Shown here: piece by piece, positions 16,836-25,126 of the stretch | How positions within the stretch are numbered: the stretch's first letter is position 1 | Layout of the letters: each line of letters begins with the position of its first letter | Assembly (NCBI GenBank): GCA_002490835.1 | Contig: DKUU01000039.1 | Span: 62,001 to 126,000 of the forward strand | Length of the DNA: 64,000 nucleotides | Origin: Lachnospiraceae bacterium UBA7196 | GTDB taxonomy: Bacteria > Bacillota > Clostridia > Lachnospirales > Lachnospiraceae | Direction: 5' to 3' | Notes under the pieces: model-generated | The model's input: the letters and a program-made list of their open reading frames with translations, nothing else | The model's database searches: none | Told to the model about the DNA's origin: nothing | Translations under genes and position numbers: made by a program

Positions 16836-17230
16836 TTGCCGACCTCCTGTTTTTCTTCCTCGTCGGGGGCGTTCTCCGCCATCACCGCCATCATCTCTTC
16901 CGCCGTCATCGCCGTACTCAGATCGTAGATGCCGGGCTGTATCTTGCCATGGTTTTCGGATAAAAGCTCCTGAATCACAAAAAGATTTCCGTCGCGGATC
17001 AGACCGCGCTCTTCCAACATATCGCCCACTGCCTTGACAGAGACAGGCTCCTTAACGCTCACGCTGATGATCCTGCCTTCGCCCAGAGAAACAGGGGCTT
17101 CCGTAAAGATACGGTAGCCGTAATCGTAGGCCGCCGCCGATGCTTTAATCAGGTATGATATAAAAAATATCAGCGCCGCTATTTTGATGACCAGCTCCAC
17201 CGTGGAGCCTATGATACCCTTGATTGTCAT
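16832..17230 (-). CDS. Short MltG-like membrane protein without the catalytic domain
   Basis: 132 residues: one transmembrane helix (about 12-32) and an extracellular segment (VSVKEPVSVKAVGDMLEERGLIRDGNLFVIQELLSE...IQPGIYDLSTAMTAEEMM) resembling the N-terminal LysM-like part of endolytic murein transglycosylase MltG/YceG. The roughly 200-residue catalytic domain with its essential glutamate is absent, although the reading frame has a clean stop overlapping trmR, so this is a short form rather than a frameshift. Position matches yrrL (mltG) in B. subtilis. A start at 17230 is supported by AGGAG. It may bind glycan or regulate a full enzyme elsewhere. Confidence 0.7.
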   Translation of the reverse strand: MTIKGIIGSTVELVIKIAALIFFISYLIKASAAAYDYGYRIFTEAPVSLGEGRIISVSVKEPVSVKAVGDMLEERGLIRDGNLFVIQELLSENHGKIQPGIYDLSTAMTAEEMMAVMAENAPDEEEKQEVGK

Positions 17231-17243
17231 ATGGTACTCCTAT

Positions 17244-17332
17244 CCGAGTTCGCGAAGCGAATCTCGCGATCATATGTCAGCTCGATTACCCGAGTTCGCG
17301 AAGCGAATCTCGCGATCGAGCTTTGCTCGATC
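17244..17332. repeat. Two palindromic repeat units plus a perfect hairpin between ylbF and the MltG-like gene
   Basis: A 28-base unit (CCGAGTTCGCGAAGCG... to ...CGCGATC) occurs identically at 17244-17271 and 17290-17317. Each unit folds as a 9-base stem with a bulged A and a TTC loop on the minus strand. The second unit abuts a perfect 8-base stem (GATCGAGC-AAA-GCTCGATC, 17314-17332) that overlaps the ylbF stop codon. The composition is REP-like and could attenuate or stabilise the polycistronic mRNA. Confidence 0.8.
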
Positions 17333-17663
17333 ACTCAAAGTCGATTTTTTCTGCTAACAATACGTACACTTCCTGCATCATGCGGCAGAAAGCCAGCTCG
17401 GCCCGCAAAAAATCATCCACAAAAGGATTTTCCCGGAATTTTTCGTACTCCATTTCAAACGCTTCTACGCGGTCAAAAAGCTCATCCCCGTCCGCCTCGT
17501 TCTGGAGATCAAAATTGCGCTGTCTGAACTCGTTTACTTTCTCGTAGAGATCAGGCTGCTTTTTGATCTTTTCCCGCTGAAACAGATATTCCTTATAAGT
17601 ATCGGACTCCATGATCTTATCCGCAAACTGATGGGCGGCTTCGATGATCTCGTTGTCTGACAT
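17331..17663 (-). CDS. YlbF/YmcA-family regulator
   Basis: 110 residues, almost entirely helical and acidic (MSDNEIIEAAHQFADKIMESDTYKEYLFQREKIKKQPDL...), the typical form of the com_ylbF family. In B. subtilis YlbF, YmcA and YaaT form the Y-complex, an iron-sulfur-containing assembly that directs RNase Y-dependent mRNA maturation and affects competence, sporulation and biofilm formation. Its place right after RNase J supports an RNA-decay link. Only one member is present here; YmcA/YaaT counterparts are not in the window. Confidence 0.85.
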   Translation of the reverse strand: MSDNEIIEAAHQFADKIMESDTYKEYLFQREKIKKQPDLYEKVNEFRQRNFDLQNEADGDELFDRVEAFEMEYEKFRENPFVDDFLRAELAFCRMMQEVYVLLAEKIDFE

Positions 17664-17682
17664 GGTGACCCATCCTTTCTCT

Positions 17683-19362
17683 TTAGACTTCCATGATGAT
17701 CGGCAGGATCATGGGTCTTCTCTTCGTGCGCTTCCAAACAAACTCGCTCAGGGTGTCCTTGATGACGCCTTTTAACTTGCCCCAGTCCGCCTTTCTGCTC
17801 CTGTCAAGGCAATCCTGCACGGCCTCTTCCACCACGCCTCTCGCCTCGTCCAAAAGCTCGTCTGATTCTCTCACATAGACAAACCCTCTGGTCACGATAT
17901 CGGGTCCGGACACAAGCTGATCGCTGCCGGATTCCAGCGCCAGCACCACGATCACGATACCGTCCTCCGCCAGATGCTGTCTGTCACGCAGCACAACATT
18001 TCCCACGTCGCCTACGCCAAGGCCGTCCACAAGGATCGCGCCCACAGGCACCCTGCCGGTGACCACGGCTTTTTCCTCATCCATCTCCAGCACATCGCCG
18101 GACTGTAACATAAAGATATTTTCTTTGGGGATGCCAAGTCCCGCCGCGATCTTAGCCTGCGCCTTTCTATGCTTATATTCGCCGTGAACGGGCACTGCGT
18201 ACTTTGGCCGCACCAGCGAATAGATGAGCTTGATCTCTTCCTGACAGGCGTGGCCGGATACATGCACATCCTGAAAGATCACGTCCGCGCCTTTCATCTG
18301 CAATTCATTGATCACATTGGTGACAGCCTTCTCATTGCCCGGTATGGGATGGGAAGAAAAGATCACCGTGTCGCCCGGCATAATGGAGATCCTTTTGTGG
18401 TTATCGCTCGCCATGCGGCTTAGGGCCGCCATGCTCTCGCCCTGACTGCCAGTGGTGATAATGACCGTCTTCTCCGGCGGGAAATTCTTTAACTCGTCCA
18501 TGTCGATCAGCGTCCTGTCGGCGATCTGCAGGTAACCGAGCTTGGAAGCGGTATCAATGATGTTGACCATGCTGCGGCCTTCCACCACCACTTTCCTGCC
18601 AAACTTCTCCGCGGTATTGATGATCTGCCGCACCCTGTCCACATTGGAAGCAAAGGTCGCGATCAGGATCCTTGTATCCTTATGCTCTAAAAAGAGGGAA
18701 TCCAGCGTATGTCCTACCGTTTTTTCCGAGGGGGTAAAGCCCTGTCTCTCGGCGTTCGTAGAGTCGCACATCAGGGCCAAAACGCCCTTTCTGCCAATCT
18801 CCGCAAAACGCTGCAAGTCGATGGCATCGCCAAATACCGGCGTGTAATCTACCTTAAAGTCTCCCGTGTGGACCACCACCCCCGCAGGAGAGTAGATCGC
18901 CAGCGCGGCAGCATCCACGATACTGTGATTGGTCTTGATAAATTCAATCCGAAACTGCCCAAGATTGATCGACTGCCCGAATTTGACGACCTTTCTCTTG
19001 GTAATATTCATCAGATCATGCTCTTCCAGCTTATTTTCGATAATGCCCATCGTCAGTTTCGTCGCGTAGATGGGAATATTGATCTCTTTCAGTACATAGG
19101 GCAGCGCCCCGATGTGATCCTCGTGTCCGTGGGTAATCACAAACCCCTTCACTTTATTGATATTGTCCCGCAAATAGGTGATATCGGGTATCACCAAATC
19201 GATGCCCAGCATCTCGTCTTCCGGGAATGACAGACCGCAGTCCACCACAACAATGCTATCCTCATACTCAAAGGCGGTGATATTGAGCCCGACCTGCTCC
19301 AGACCGCCCAGAGGGATAGCTTTCAGCTTCGCCGCTGACCTTCCCTGTTCATTTTTCTTCAA
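17683..19362 (-). CDS. Ribonuclease J
   Basis: 559 residues. Metallo-beta-lactamase motifs are HGHEDHIGALPYVL (zinc ligands, about 76-89), HTGDFKVD and the beta-CASP segment with TGSQGE and SSHPIPGNE, followed by HVSGHACQEE and PVHGEYKH; the C-terminal domain ends WKRTKRRPMILPIIMEV. RNase J is a 5'-to-3' exonuclease and endonuclease central to mRNA turnover and 16S rRNA maturation in Firmicutes. The gene is 38 bases after DUF1292 and 19 bases before ylbF. Whether it is the J1 or J2 type cannot be told here. Confidence 0.96.
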   Translation of the reverse strand: MKKNEQGRSAAKLKAIPLGGLEQVGLNITAFEYEDSIVVVDCGLSFPEDEMLGIDLVIPDITYLRDNINKVKGFVITHGHEDHIGALPYVLKEINIPIYATKLTMGIIENKLEEHDLMNITKRKVVKFGQSINLGQFRIEFIKTNHSIVDAAALAIYSPAGVVVHTGDFKVDYTPVFGDAIDLQRFAEIGRKGVLALMCDSTNAERQGFTPSEKTVGHTLDSLFLEHKDTRILIATFASNVDRVRQIINTAEKFGRKVVVEGRSMVNIIDTASKLGYLQIADRTLIDMDELKNFPPEKTVIITTGSQGESMAALSRMASDNHKRISIMPGDTVIFSSHPIPGNEKAVTNVINELQMKGADVIFQDVHVSGHACQEEIKLIYSLVRPKYAVPVHGEYKHRKAQAKIAAGLGIPKENIFMLQSGDVLEMDEEKAVVTGRVPVGAILVDGLGVGDVGNVVLRDRQHLAEDGIVIVVLALESGSDQLVSGPDIVTRGFVYVRESDELLDEARGVVEEAVQDCLDRSRKADWGKLKGVIKDTLSEFVWKRTKRRPMILPIIMEV

Positions 19363-19400
19363 ATAAAAATACCTCCATTTCTCACTTCATACTGCTTATC

Positions 19401-19655
19401 TTATACAATGTCCACGTCGTCCATTATCTTTTCAAACACAGCCGCCACTGCGCTTAAAGTTTCATCGTCGTCTACGATCTCGTATACCGCTTCTTTTTCC
19501 TCCGTCTGCGAAACATCGCGCAAAATCAACGCCTCGCCGTCACCCTCCGCGGAATCCGTCACCAAAAGGTAATCCAAGCCGCCTATCCTTGTCTGTTCCA
19601 GCACATAAAAATCGACCGGATCGCCGTCTTGCGGGGTAAAAGTAATCTTCTCCAT
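19401..19655 (-). CDS. DUF1292 domain-containing protein (YrzB-like)
   Basis: 84 acidic residues (MEKITFTPQDGDPVDFYVLEQTRIGGLDYLLVTDS...), matching the small DUF1292/YrzB family of unknown function that is regularly found directly after ruvX in Firmicutes. The length and position fit exactly. Start at 19655 with GGTGGAG upstream. Nothing in it suggests catalysis. Confidence 0.9.
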   Translation of the reverse strand: MEKITFTPQDGDPVDFYVLEQTRIGGLDYLLVTDSAEGDGEALILRDVSQTEEKEAVYEIVDDDETLSAVAAVFEKIMDDVDIV

Positions 19656-19676
19656 GTAAATACTCCACCTTTTTCA

Positions 19677-20096
19677 TTATTTACGGGAGTCGAGATAATT
19701 TTGCAAAATCAGGCACGCCGCAATCTTATCCACCTGCTCTGCGCGTTCTTCCCTGCGCAGCCCCGCCTCTATCATCGACCGCTCGGCCGCCACCGTGGTC
19801 AGCCTCTCGTCCCACATCGTCACGGGAAGACCCGTCCTTCTCTCCAGCATCTCCTGAAAAGCAAGCGAAAGTTCGGCCCGCTCCCCCAGTGTGTCGTTCA
19901 TATTCTTCGGCAGCCCCAGCACGATCTCCTCCACCTCGTATTCCGCGATCAGTTCTTCGATCCGCGCCAGCGTCCGCCTGAGTTTATTCTCCCGTTCCCG
20001 TCTGATGATCCCGATCCCCTGCGCTGTAATGAGTAAAGGGTCGCTGATCGCCACCCCCACCGTCTTTGCGCCGAAGTCTAGTCCCATGATCCTCAT
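19677..20096 (-). CDS. ruvX: RuvX/YqgF pre-16S rRNA nuclease (putative Holliday junction resolvase)
   Basis: 139 residues with an RNase H-like fold: MRIMGLDFGAKTVGVAISDPL (first catalytic Asp), EIVLGLPKNMNDTLG and MWDERLTT (later acidic residues). The family is essential in many bacteria; it was named as a Holliday junction resolvase but is best supported as the nuclease trimming the 5' end of 16S rRNA. Lies between ireB and the DUF1292 gene in the order seen across Firmicutes. Confidence 0.94.
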   Translation of the reverse strand: MRIMGLDFGAKTVGVAISDPLLITAQGIGIIRRERENKLRRTLARIEELIAEYEVEEIVLGLPKNMNDTLGERAELSLAFQEMLERRTGLPVTMWDERLTTVAAERSMIEAGLRREERAEQVDKIAACLILQNYLDSRK

Positions 20097-20127
20097 TACT
20101 CTTCTTCACCGTAATCGACTGTATTAG

Positions 20128-20412
20128 TCAATCCTTCTTCGTTCCGTCAATGGAGTTTTTGATGTACTCCACCAGCATTTCTTCTACAAGCTCGTCCCGC
20201 TCCACCTTCATAATAAGGCTTCTCGCACTCTTGTGGCTGGTGATGTAGGTAGGATCGCCGGACATGATGTAGCCGACGATCTGATTGACCGGATTATATC
20301 CCTTTTCCGTCAACGCCTCATAGACCGTAGACAGTACCAGCTTCACGCCCGTCTCCGGCGGTTCCGTCTCCACCGTAAAAAATTGTGTGTTTTCTAAATC
20401 CTGCTCCCGCAT
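20128..20412 (-). CDS. IreB-family regulatory phosphoprotein
   Basis: 94 residues with the conserved core NTQFFTVE..., VYEALTEKGYNPVNQIVGYIMSGDPTYITSHKSARSLIMKVERDELVEEMLVEYI. This is the IreB/YrzL family; in Enterococcus the protein is phosphorylated by the Ser/Thr kinase IreK and restrains cephalosporin resistance. The N-terminal threonine (NTQFF) corresponds to the region phosphorylated there. First gene of the operon, 59 bases downstream of a good promoter. Confidence 0.93.
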   Translation of the reverse strand: MREQDLENTQFFTVETEPPETGVKLVLSTVYEALTEKGYNPVNQIVGYIMSGDPTYITSHKSARSLIMKVERDELVEEMLVEYIKNSIDGTKKD

Positions 20413-20470
20413 ATTCTCACGCCCTTATCTGTTGTCTATTATTTCCATTTATTTCCGTGCTTATCCTTGT

Positions 20471-20499
20471 AGTATACCTTATTCCTCTATAAATTTCAA
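20471..20499 (-). promoter_or_regulatory. Promoter of the ireB-ruvX-...-U32 operon
   Basis: TTGAAA (20494-20499) and TATACT (20471-20476) separated by 17 bases on the minus strand. All eight genes down to 14785 follow with overlaps or gaps below 105 bases and no internal terminator apart from the paired hairpins at 17244-17332. Confidence 0.8.
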
Positions 20500-20530
20500 T
20501 TATGTAAATTAACATAAATAATTTTAATGC

Positions 20531-23494
20531 TTACCACAAAAGCAAGCGAGCATCCTCAGACAGTGCAGGCGGCACCGCGCCGGGCCTTGCCAGATAAAAT
20601 CCCTGTAAAAGATCGGCCCCCAGCTCCAGCAGTTTCTTTAGCTCCGCTCCTGTCTCGACACCCTCGGCAATGATCATCATATCCCGTTTATGGGCATACT
20701 CTACGATATTCTTTACGATATGCTGCTTGTTTTCGTCCACATCCACATCCCGCACGATGGTGACGTCCACCTTCACATAGCGCGGATTCAGCGTCAAAAG
20801 ATTCAGCTCGCTGTTGTAACCGCTGCCATAGTCATCCAGTGCAAAGATCCCCGTAAAGCCCTCCGCCGCGCTCTTCTTGCGAATCAGGGAAACATCCATA
20901 TTCTCCGTCTCCGTGATCTCGATCACCACGCGGTTCTGAATCTTCTCGAACCGTTCATGGTATTCCTTCTCTTCCTCTTCCGTCATGTCCTCGTTGGCAA
21001 TGGAATTAATGAACAAAAGCGCATCTTCCGATACCAGCTTCTTCTCCAGAAGGTTCAGATAACTTTCCGTAGCCACAAACATGGTAAGCTTTTCGATCTC
21101 GGCCATACAGCCTTCCTCTCTGGCGATCTGCAGGACCACCTGCGGATTCGCAAGCCCCGGCATATCCACCCGCATCAGGGCCTCGTATCCGTAGACCTCG
21201 CCGTTCTCCGCCTTAAAGATGGGCTGGAAATGATAACTGATCTTCTTTGTCTCCAGCATCTGATGGAACTCGATGCGGCTCTGATCCTCGGACATCTGCT
21301 GCTTCCAAGCTTCCATGTCAAATTCTCTGAGAAGCCCCTTCTTTGTGCGCTTCACCTGATACATTGCAAAATCGGCATATTTTAAGAGCATGGCCCGGTT
21401 ATCGCTGTCCTGCGGATACCAGGCGTAGCCGCCGGATGCGGAAAGTCCCATATTCTGACCGTCGGGCAGCACAAATTCCACTTCGGATATCGCCTGATAA
21501 AGCTTCTGCAGGCAGGCGGATATCTCTTCCTTCCCGTCATAACCGTATAAGAGGAGTACGAACTCGTCGCCGCCCATGCGGGCACATAGCGTACCTTCCG
21601 GCGTATTCTGCTGGAAACAGGTGGCCGCCGTCTGAATATACAGGTCACCAAAATTATGTCCAAAGCGGTCATTGGTAGTCTTTAAATTATCCAGATCGAT
21701 CATCACAAGGGCCGCCGTCTTCATGATCTCAGGATGCTCAAACAATTCGTCCGCCTCCCTGCGGAAGCCCTGTCTGCCGTAGAGTTTCGTCAGGATATCG
21801 CTGTCCCGTTCCCGCTCGATCTGCTTTCTCTCAAGCGTGGCGGTGGTCACATCCTCCAAAAGACCCACCAGCCTGTCCCCATCCTGCGTGGAAGAGGAAC
21901 GCAGATAACGCACCCTGCCGTCCGGCTCGTTCATGGCATAGACGGTACTGCCGTCCTCCATGACTTTGGAAGTCACATTCTTTTTGATCTCCATCTTGAT
22001 CTCGCGAAAACGATCTACCGTCAAATTCTTAATGTCGACATCACTTGCGCCCATCAGCTTAAAATAGTTTTCCGTCACATACACATTATCGGAGCCTTCC
22101 CGCAATTCATATCCCGCCATATCCACGCTGGACATCCGCATGATCTGTGTAAAACGGGTGGCTGAATCCATGACCTCCTGCTGCAGGCGGGCGATCGCGT
22201 CGGAAAACTGGTCGATCTCCCGGATCCCCGTGCGGGAAAGCTGCGGCAGCGTCCCCTGCGCTTTGGCCTTTTCCACCTCATCCGAAAGCTTCTGGATCGG
22301 CTTGGAAAGGCGATAGCTGACCAGAAAGATACCGAGCAGACCGATCAGCATCGTCACCAGAAAGCAGGCCGTCAGCGTGCGCCTGATCTGCGAGGAGAAC
22401 GCGAAAAGATCACTCCTCTTAGCCATGCCGACCAAGTACCAGCGGTCCTTGTCAAAAGGCGCGTTGCGGCTGTATAAAACGAGCTGTCTTGCCTCGCCAA
22501 AATACGCATCCTCCCCATCGGTGACCACGCCATCTTCTCCGCCTTCGAAGGCAAATCCTATCGTATCAAGGCTTTCTTCATTCATCGTTTCACTGGAAAG
22601 AACCACGGGCCGTAAGCTTTCATCCTCACCGTTTGTACAGGCCAGCAGATAGGAACCCCGCTCCCGCTCTAAAAGCTCCCCGCAGGGCAGAAGCGTTTCC
22701 AGATAATCCGTAAGAAGTTCCACACCGATCACACCGTATACCGTGCCGTCCGACAAAATAAGCGGCTGCGAATAAGCGATCGCCTCCTTTTGATCTCCGG
22801 AAAGCCGGTAAGTCTCCGTTGTCCAGTAGCCGTAAGCCGAAGCATTCAGCGCCCCCTCCCCGTCCATCGCCGCCTGAAAGGGTTTATAGAAAAAGGGCTG
22901 TTCCACGCTGTCCGCTGCTGAAAAAACAGGCTGCCAGCCGCTGTCGGTCGCCAGATAATTGCCCCGTACCACATCCACGGAAGCACGCTCCACCAAAATA
23001 TCCGCATGCCGCTGCGAAGCCGTGGAAACGGGATCCAGATCCCGCAGATAGATGCCCTGCACCGTCTCCGGCGCATTTTCTGTGAGTGACTTTGTATTTA
23101 ACAGCACAAAAATACCCGATACCTGCCTGCTGTACATGGCGCTTATCAGATCTGGACACAAGTCATTGATCAGTCCCGCGCTGCCGCCGGGTTTGTCAAA
23201 GTCTTCCTTCGTCAGTTCGCCGCTCATGAGCATCCCCGACACGCGCAAATTGACCTCATTGGTCAACGCTTCCAGATTCGACCAGCTCTCTGTCATTTTA
23301 CCGGCAAGATAACTGCCTCGGTTTTCCACCTGCTTTGCCAGAATATCCTTCGTGTTCTGATTGATCGTCTGAATCACGCCGCTCATTGCAAGGCTTCCTA
23401 TCAGGAGCAGCATCTCCGCCGCCAGCACCGCCAATAGGGATTTCATGGCAATCCGGAAAATAGATTTTCCGCTTTCTTTTCTTTGATCGGACAT
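20531..23494 (-). CDS. Membrane Cache-HAMP-PAS-GGDEF-EAL cyclic-di-GMP enzyme
   Basis: 987 residues. Order of parts: a transmembrane helix (about 18-40), an extracellular Cache-type sensor (about 45-365), a second helix (about 373-394), HAMP (395-445), a PAS-like segment (455-555), GGDEF (565-720) and EAL (735-987). The cyclase motif is GGDEF at 641-645 with no RxxD inhibitory site just before it. The EAL domain keeps EALMR at 771-775, DDYGSGYNS and the AEGVET motif, so both activities look intact. It would make and/or hydrolyse c-di-GMP in response to an outside signal. It lies 38 bases after a lipoprotein solute-binding protein gene, which points to a shared sensory unit. Confidence 0.93.
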   Translation of the reverse strand: MSDQRKESGKSIFRIAMKSLLAVLAAEMLLLIGSLAMSGVIQTINQNTKDILAKQVENRGSYLAGKMTESWSNLEALTNEVNLRVSGMLMSGELTKEDFDKPGGSAGLINDLCPDLISAMYSRQVSGIFVLLNTKSLTENAPETVQGIYLRDLDPVSTASQRHADILVERASVDVVRGNYLATDSGWQPVFSAADSVEQPFFYKPFQAAMDGEGALNASAYGYWTTETYRLSGDQKEAIAYSQPLILSDGTVYGVIGVELLTDYLETLLPCGELLERERGSYLLACTNGEDESLRPVVLSSETMNEESLDTIGFAFEGGEDGVVTDGEDAYFGEARQLVLYSRNAPFDKDRWYLVGMAKRSDLFAFSSQIRRTLTACFLVTMLIGLLGIFLVSYRLSKPIQKLSDEVEKAKAQGTLPQLSRTGIREIDQFSDAIARLQQEVMDSATRFTQIMRMSSVDMAGYELREGSDNVYVTENYFKLMGASDVDIKNLTVDRFREIKMEIKKNVTSKVMEDGSTVYAMNEPDGRVRYLRSSSTQDGDRLVGLLEDVTTATLERKQIERERDSDILTKLYGRQGFRREADELFEHPEIMKTAALVMIDLDNLKTTNDRFGHNFGDLYIQTAATCFQQNTPEGTLCARMGGDEFVLLLYGYDGKEEISACLQKLYQAISEVEFVLPDGQNMGLSASGGYAWYPQDSDNRAMLLKYADFAMYQVKRTKKGLLREFDMEAWKQQMSEDQSRIEFHQMLETKKISYHFQPIFKAENGEVYGYEALMRVDMPGLANPQVVLQIAREEGCMAEIEKLTMFVATESYLNLLEKKLVSEDALLFINSIANEDMTEEEEKEYHERFEKIQNRVVIEITETENMDVSLIRKKSAAEGFTGIFALDDYGSGYNSELNLLTLNPRYVKVDVTIVRDVDVDENKQHIVKNIVEYAHKRDMMIIAEGVETGAELKKLLELGADLLQGFYLARPGAVPPALSEDARLLLW

Positions 23495-23532
23495 TTGTAC
23501 TCACCTGCGATTACTTTATACAAGCTGTCTGT

Positions 23533-24969
23533 CTACTGTGCAAACTCCTCCAAACGATGCAGGGTCTCCTCGTACCAGGCATCAAAATTATCATCCAGCT
23601 CAAACTCCGCTACGGATTCCTCCAGACGAAGGCCCTGTGCCATCTTCTCCAATACGATCTCCCTGTCTGCCGTCGCTTTGTCGCTCAGGGCATATTCCAA
23701 AACATTCCTCGCCTTGCCGCCGTTCTCAAAAGCTTTTGTGGTATAAAGTTCGTTTCCGTTCACCATATCCACGCCCGCCGTGAGGACTTTTTTCATATCA
23801 TCCTCAATCTGCGCGCCGCTGCCCAAAATAGCGTTCATATCGTTAGCGGTCTTGGTCACCGGAAGATAGCCGGAACCTACGGAAAATTTGATATTTCTCT
23901 CATCTGTGGTAAACCATTTCAAAAATTCCACGGAAGCGTAAATTTCCGCCTCCTCACCCTTGGTCACGACCATGCCCGCACCCTGCTGCACCGCATAGTC
24001 CCCGCCTGCAAATTTCGGGCAGGGCAGCACGTCCATCTCGATTGGGTAGCTCTCGGAATCGCTGATATTCACCGCATCCGGGAAAAAGGATGTGCCGGAA
24101 CTGGACCCCACATAGGCGATGATGTTGCCCGTCTTGATATCGTCGCTCCGAAAACGCCCGGTCGCCGCAAAATGCCCTTTGATAAAAGGAATATAATAGT
24201 TATCCCACAGCTTTTTCGCCACTGCTTTATCGAAGTTGAGCGTCATTTTGCCGTCCGTGACCTGAAAGATCTCCTGTCCAAGCTGCATGCTGCCGATCAG
24301 CATATAATTTGCCATCGCATCCCTGCCAAAGAGCGCCTTGCCGTCGTCAGGCACATCGGGTGTCAGCGAATCCGTCCATTCAAAATATCTGGCAGCCGTG
24401 GCAGTCAGCCCTTCCATATCCGCCATATCGTCATAAGAAGCACCCGTAGCCGCCGCAAACGCGTCCCAGTCCGTCTTGTTGATAACCAACAGTTCGAGCG
24501 ACTTGGCTGTCGGGAAAATCTTGATCTCGCCCGTACCCGCGAAATCACCTTCTTTCAGGTAACTGTCTATGTAAGCGTTCTTTTCTTCATCGCTCAGATA
24601 ATCTTTCAGGTCCACAACCTGACCCAATTGGTCAACCGCATAAGCCGTATCTGCGTAAGCCATGAAAATGTTCGGCACCTCGTCCGCACCGACCTCGCCC
24701 TGCACCGCGGCAAGCACATTGGTCTCCAGATCGTTCACCGAACCCTGACTGACGCTCTTTACAATGATGCCCTTCTGCGCGCCGACAGTCTGGTTAAATT
24801 CCTCGACCATGCCGTCAAAGGCGCTGAGCTGATCGCCGTTATAATATGTCCATACTGTGATCTTTGTGGGATTTTTCGGATCCAGAGGCGACTTATCGCC
24901 GCAGGCGCAAAGAAGCAGCCCCAGTGCGCAGACCGCACACAGCAATATCGTCTTTTTCTTCCGTTTCAT
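23533..24969 (-). CDS. Lipoprotein extracellular solute-binding protein (family 1, sugar-type)
   Basis: 478 residues from the ATG at 24969 (GGGAGG 8 bases upstream). The signal peptide MKRKKKTILLCAVCALGLLLCAC ends in a lipobox with the acylated cysteine in LCAC-GDKS. The mature part has the fold pattern of cluster-B/family 1 sugar-binding proteins: KITVWTYYNGDQLSAFDGMVEEFNQ, then NIFMAYADTAYAVDQLGQVVDL, and a late EFLKWFTTDERNIKFSVGSGYLPV. No permease or ATPase genes are adjacent; the next gene is a c-di-GMP enzyme with an extracellular sensor. It may therefore present its ligand to that sensor rather than feed a transporter, although it could share a distant permease. Confidence 0.9.
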   Translation of the reverse strand: MKRKKKTILLCAVCALGLLLCACGDKSPLDPKNPTKITVWTYYNGDQLSAFDGMVEEFNQTVGAQKGIIVKSVSQGSVNDLETNVLAAVQGEVGADEVPNIFMAYADTAYAVDQLGQVVDLKDYLSDEEKNAYIDSYLKEGDFAGTGEIKIFPTAKSLELLVINKTDWDAFAAATGASYDDMADMEGLTATAARYFEWTDSLTPDVPDDGKALFGRDAMANYMLIGSMQLGQEIFQVTDGKMTLNFDKAVAKKLWDNYYIPFIKGHFAATGRFRSDDIKTGNIIAYVGSSSGTSFFPDAVNISDSESYPIEMDVLPCPKFAGGDYAVQQGAGMVVTKGEEAEIYASVEFLKWFTTDERNIKFSVGSGYLPVTKTANDMNAILGSGAQIEDDMKKVLTAGVDMVNGNELYTTKAFENGGKARNVLEYALSDKATADREIVLEKMAQGLRLEESVAEFELDDNFDAWYEETLHRLEEFAQ

Positions 24970-25069
24970 CGTCATTTCCTCCCTGTCAGGGCAGCTTCCG
25001 CAATCGTATACGTGTTCTGAAATTTTCCGCAATTTGCCCTATATGTCATAATTTGCGATATATGTTTTT

Positions 25070-25098
25070 ATTGTACTCCCTTTTCACCGAGGGGTCAA
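25070..25098 (-). promoter_or_regulatory. Promoter of the solute-binding protein/c-di-GMP operon
   Basis: TTGACC (25093-25098), 17 bases, TACAAT (25070-25075) on the minus strand. The leader to the ATG at 24969 is about 95 bases and AT-rich, with no fold I recognise. Confidence 0.8.
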
Positions 25099-25126
25099 GT
25101 TTCGCATCTGCGCGAAAATCAGCGTC

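Noticed and set aside
23557..25020. A 487-codon plus-strand reading frame opposite the solute-binding protein gene
   Set aside because: The minus strand encodes a complete lipoprotein with signal peptide and promoter. The plus-strand product is rich in His, Arg and Ile with no recognisable domain.
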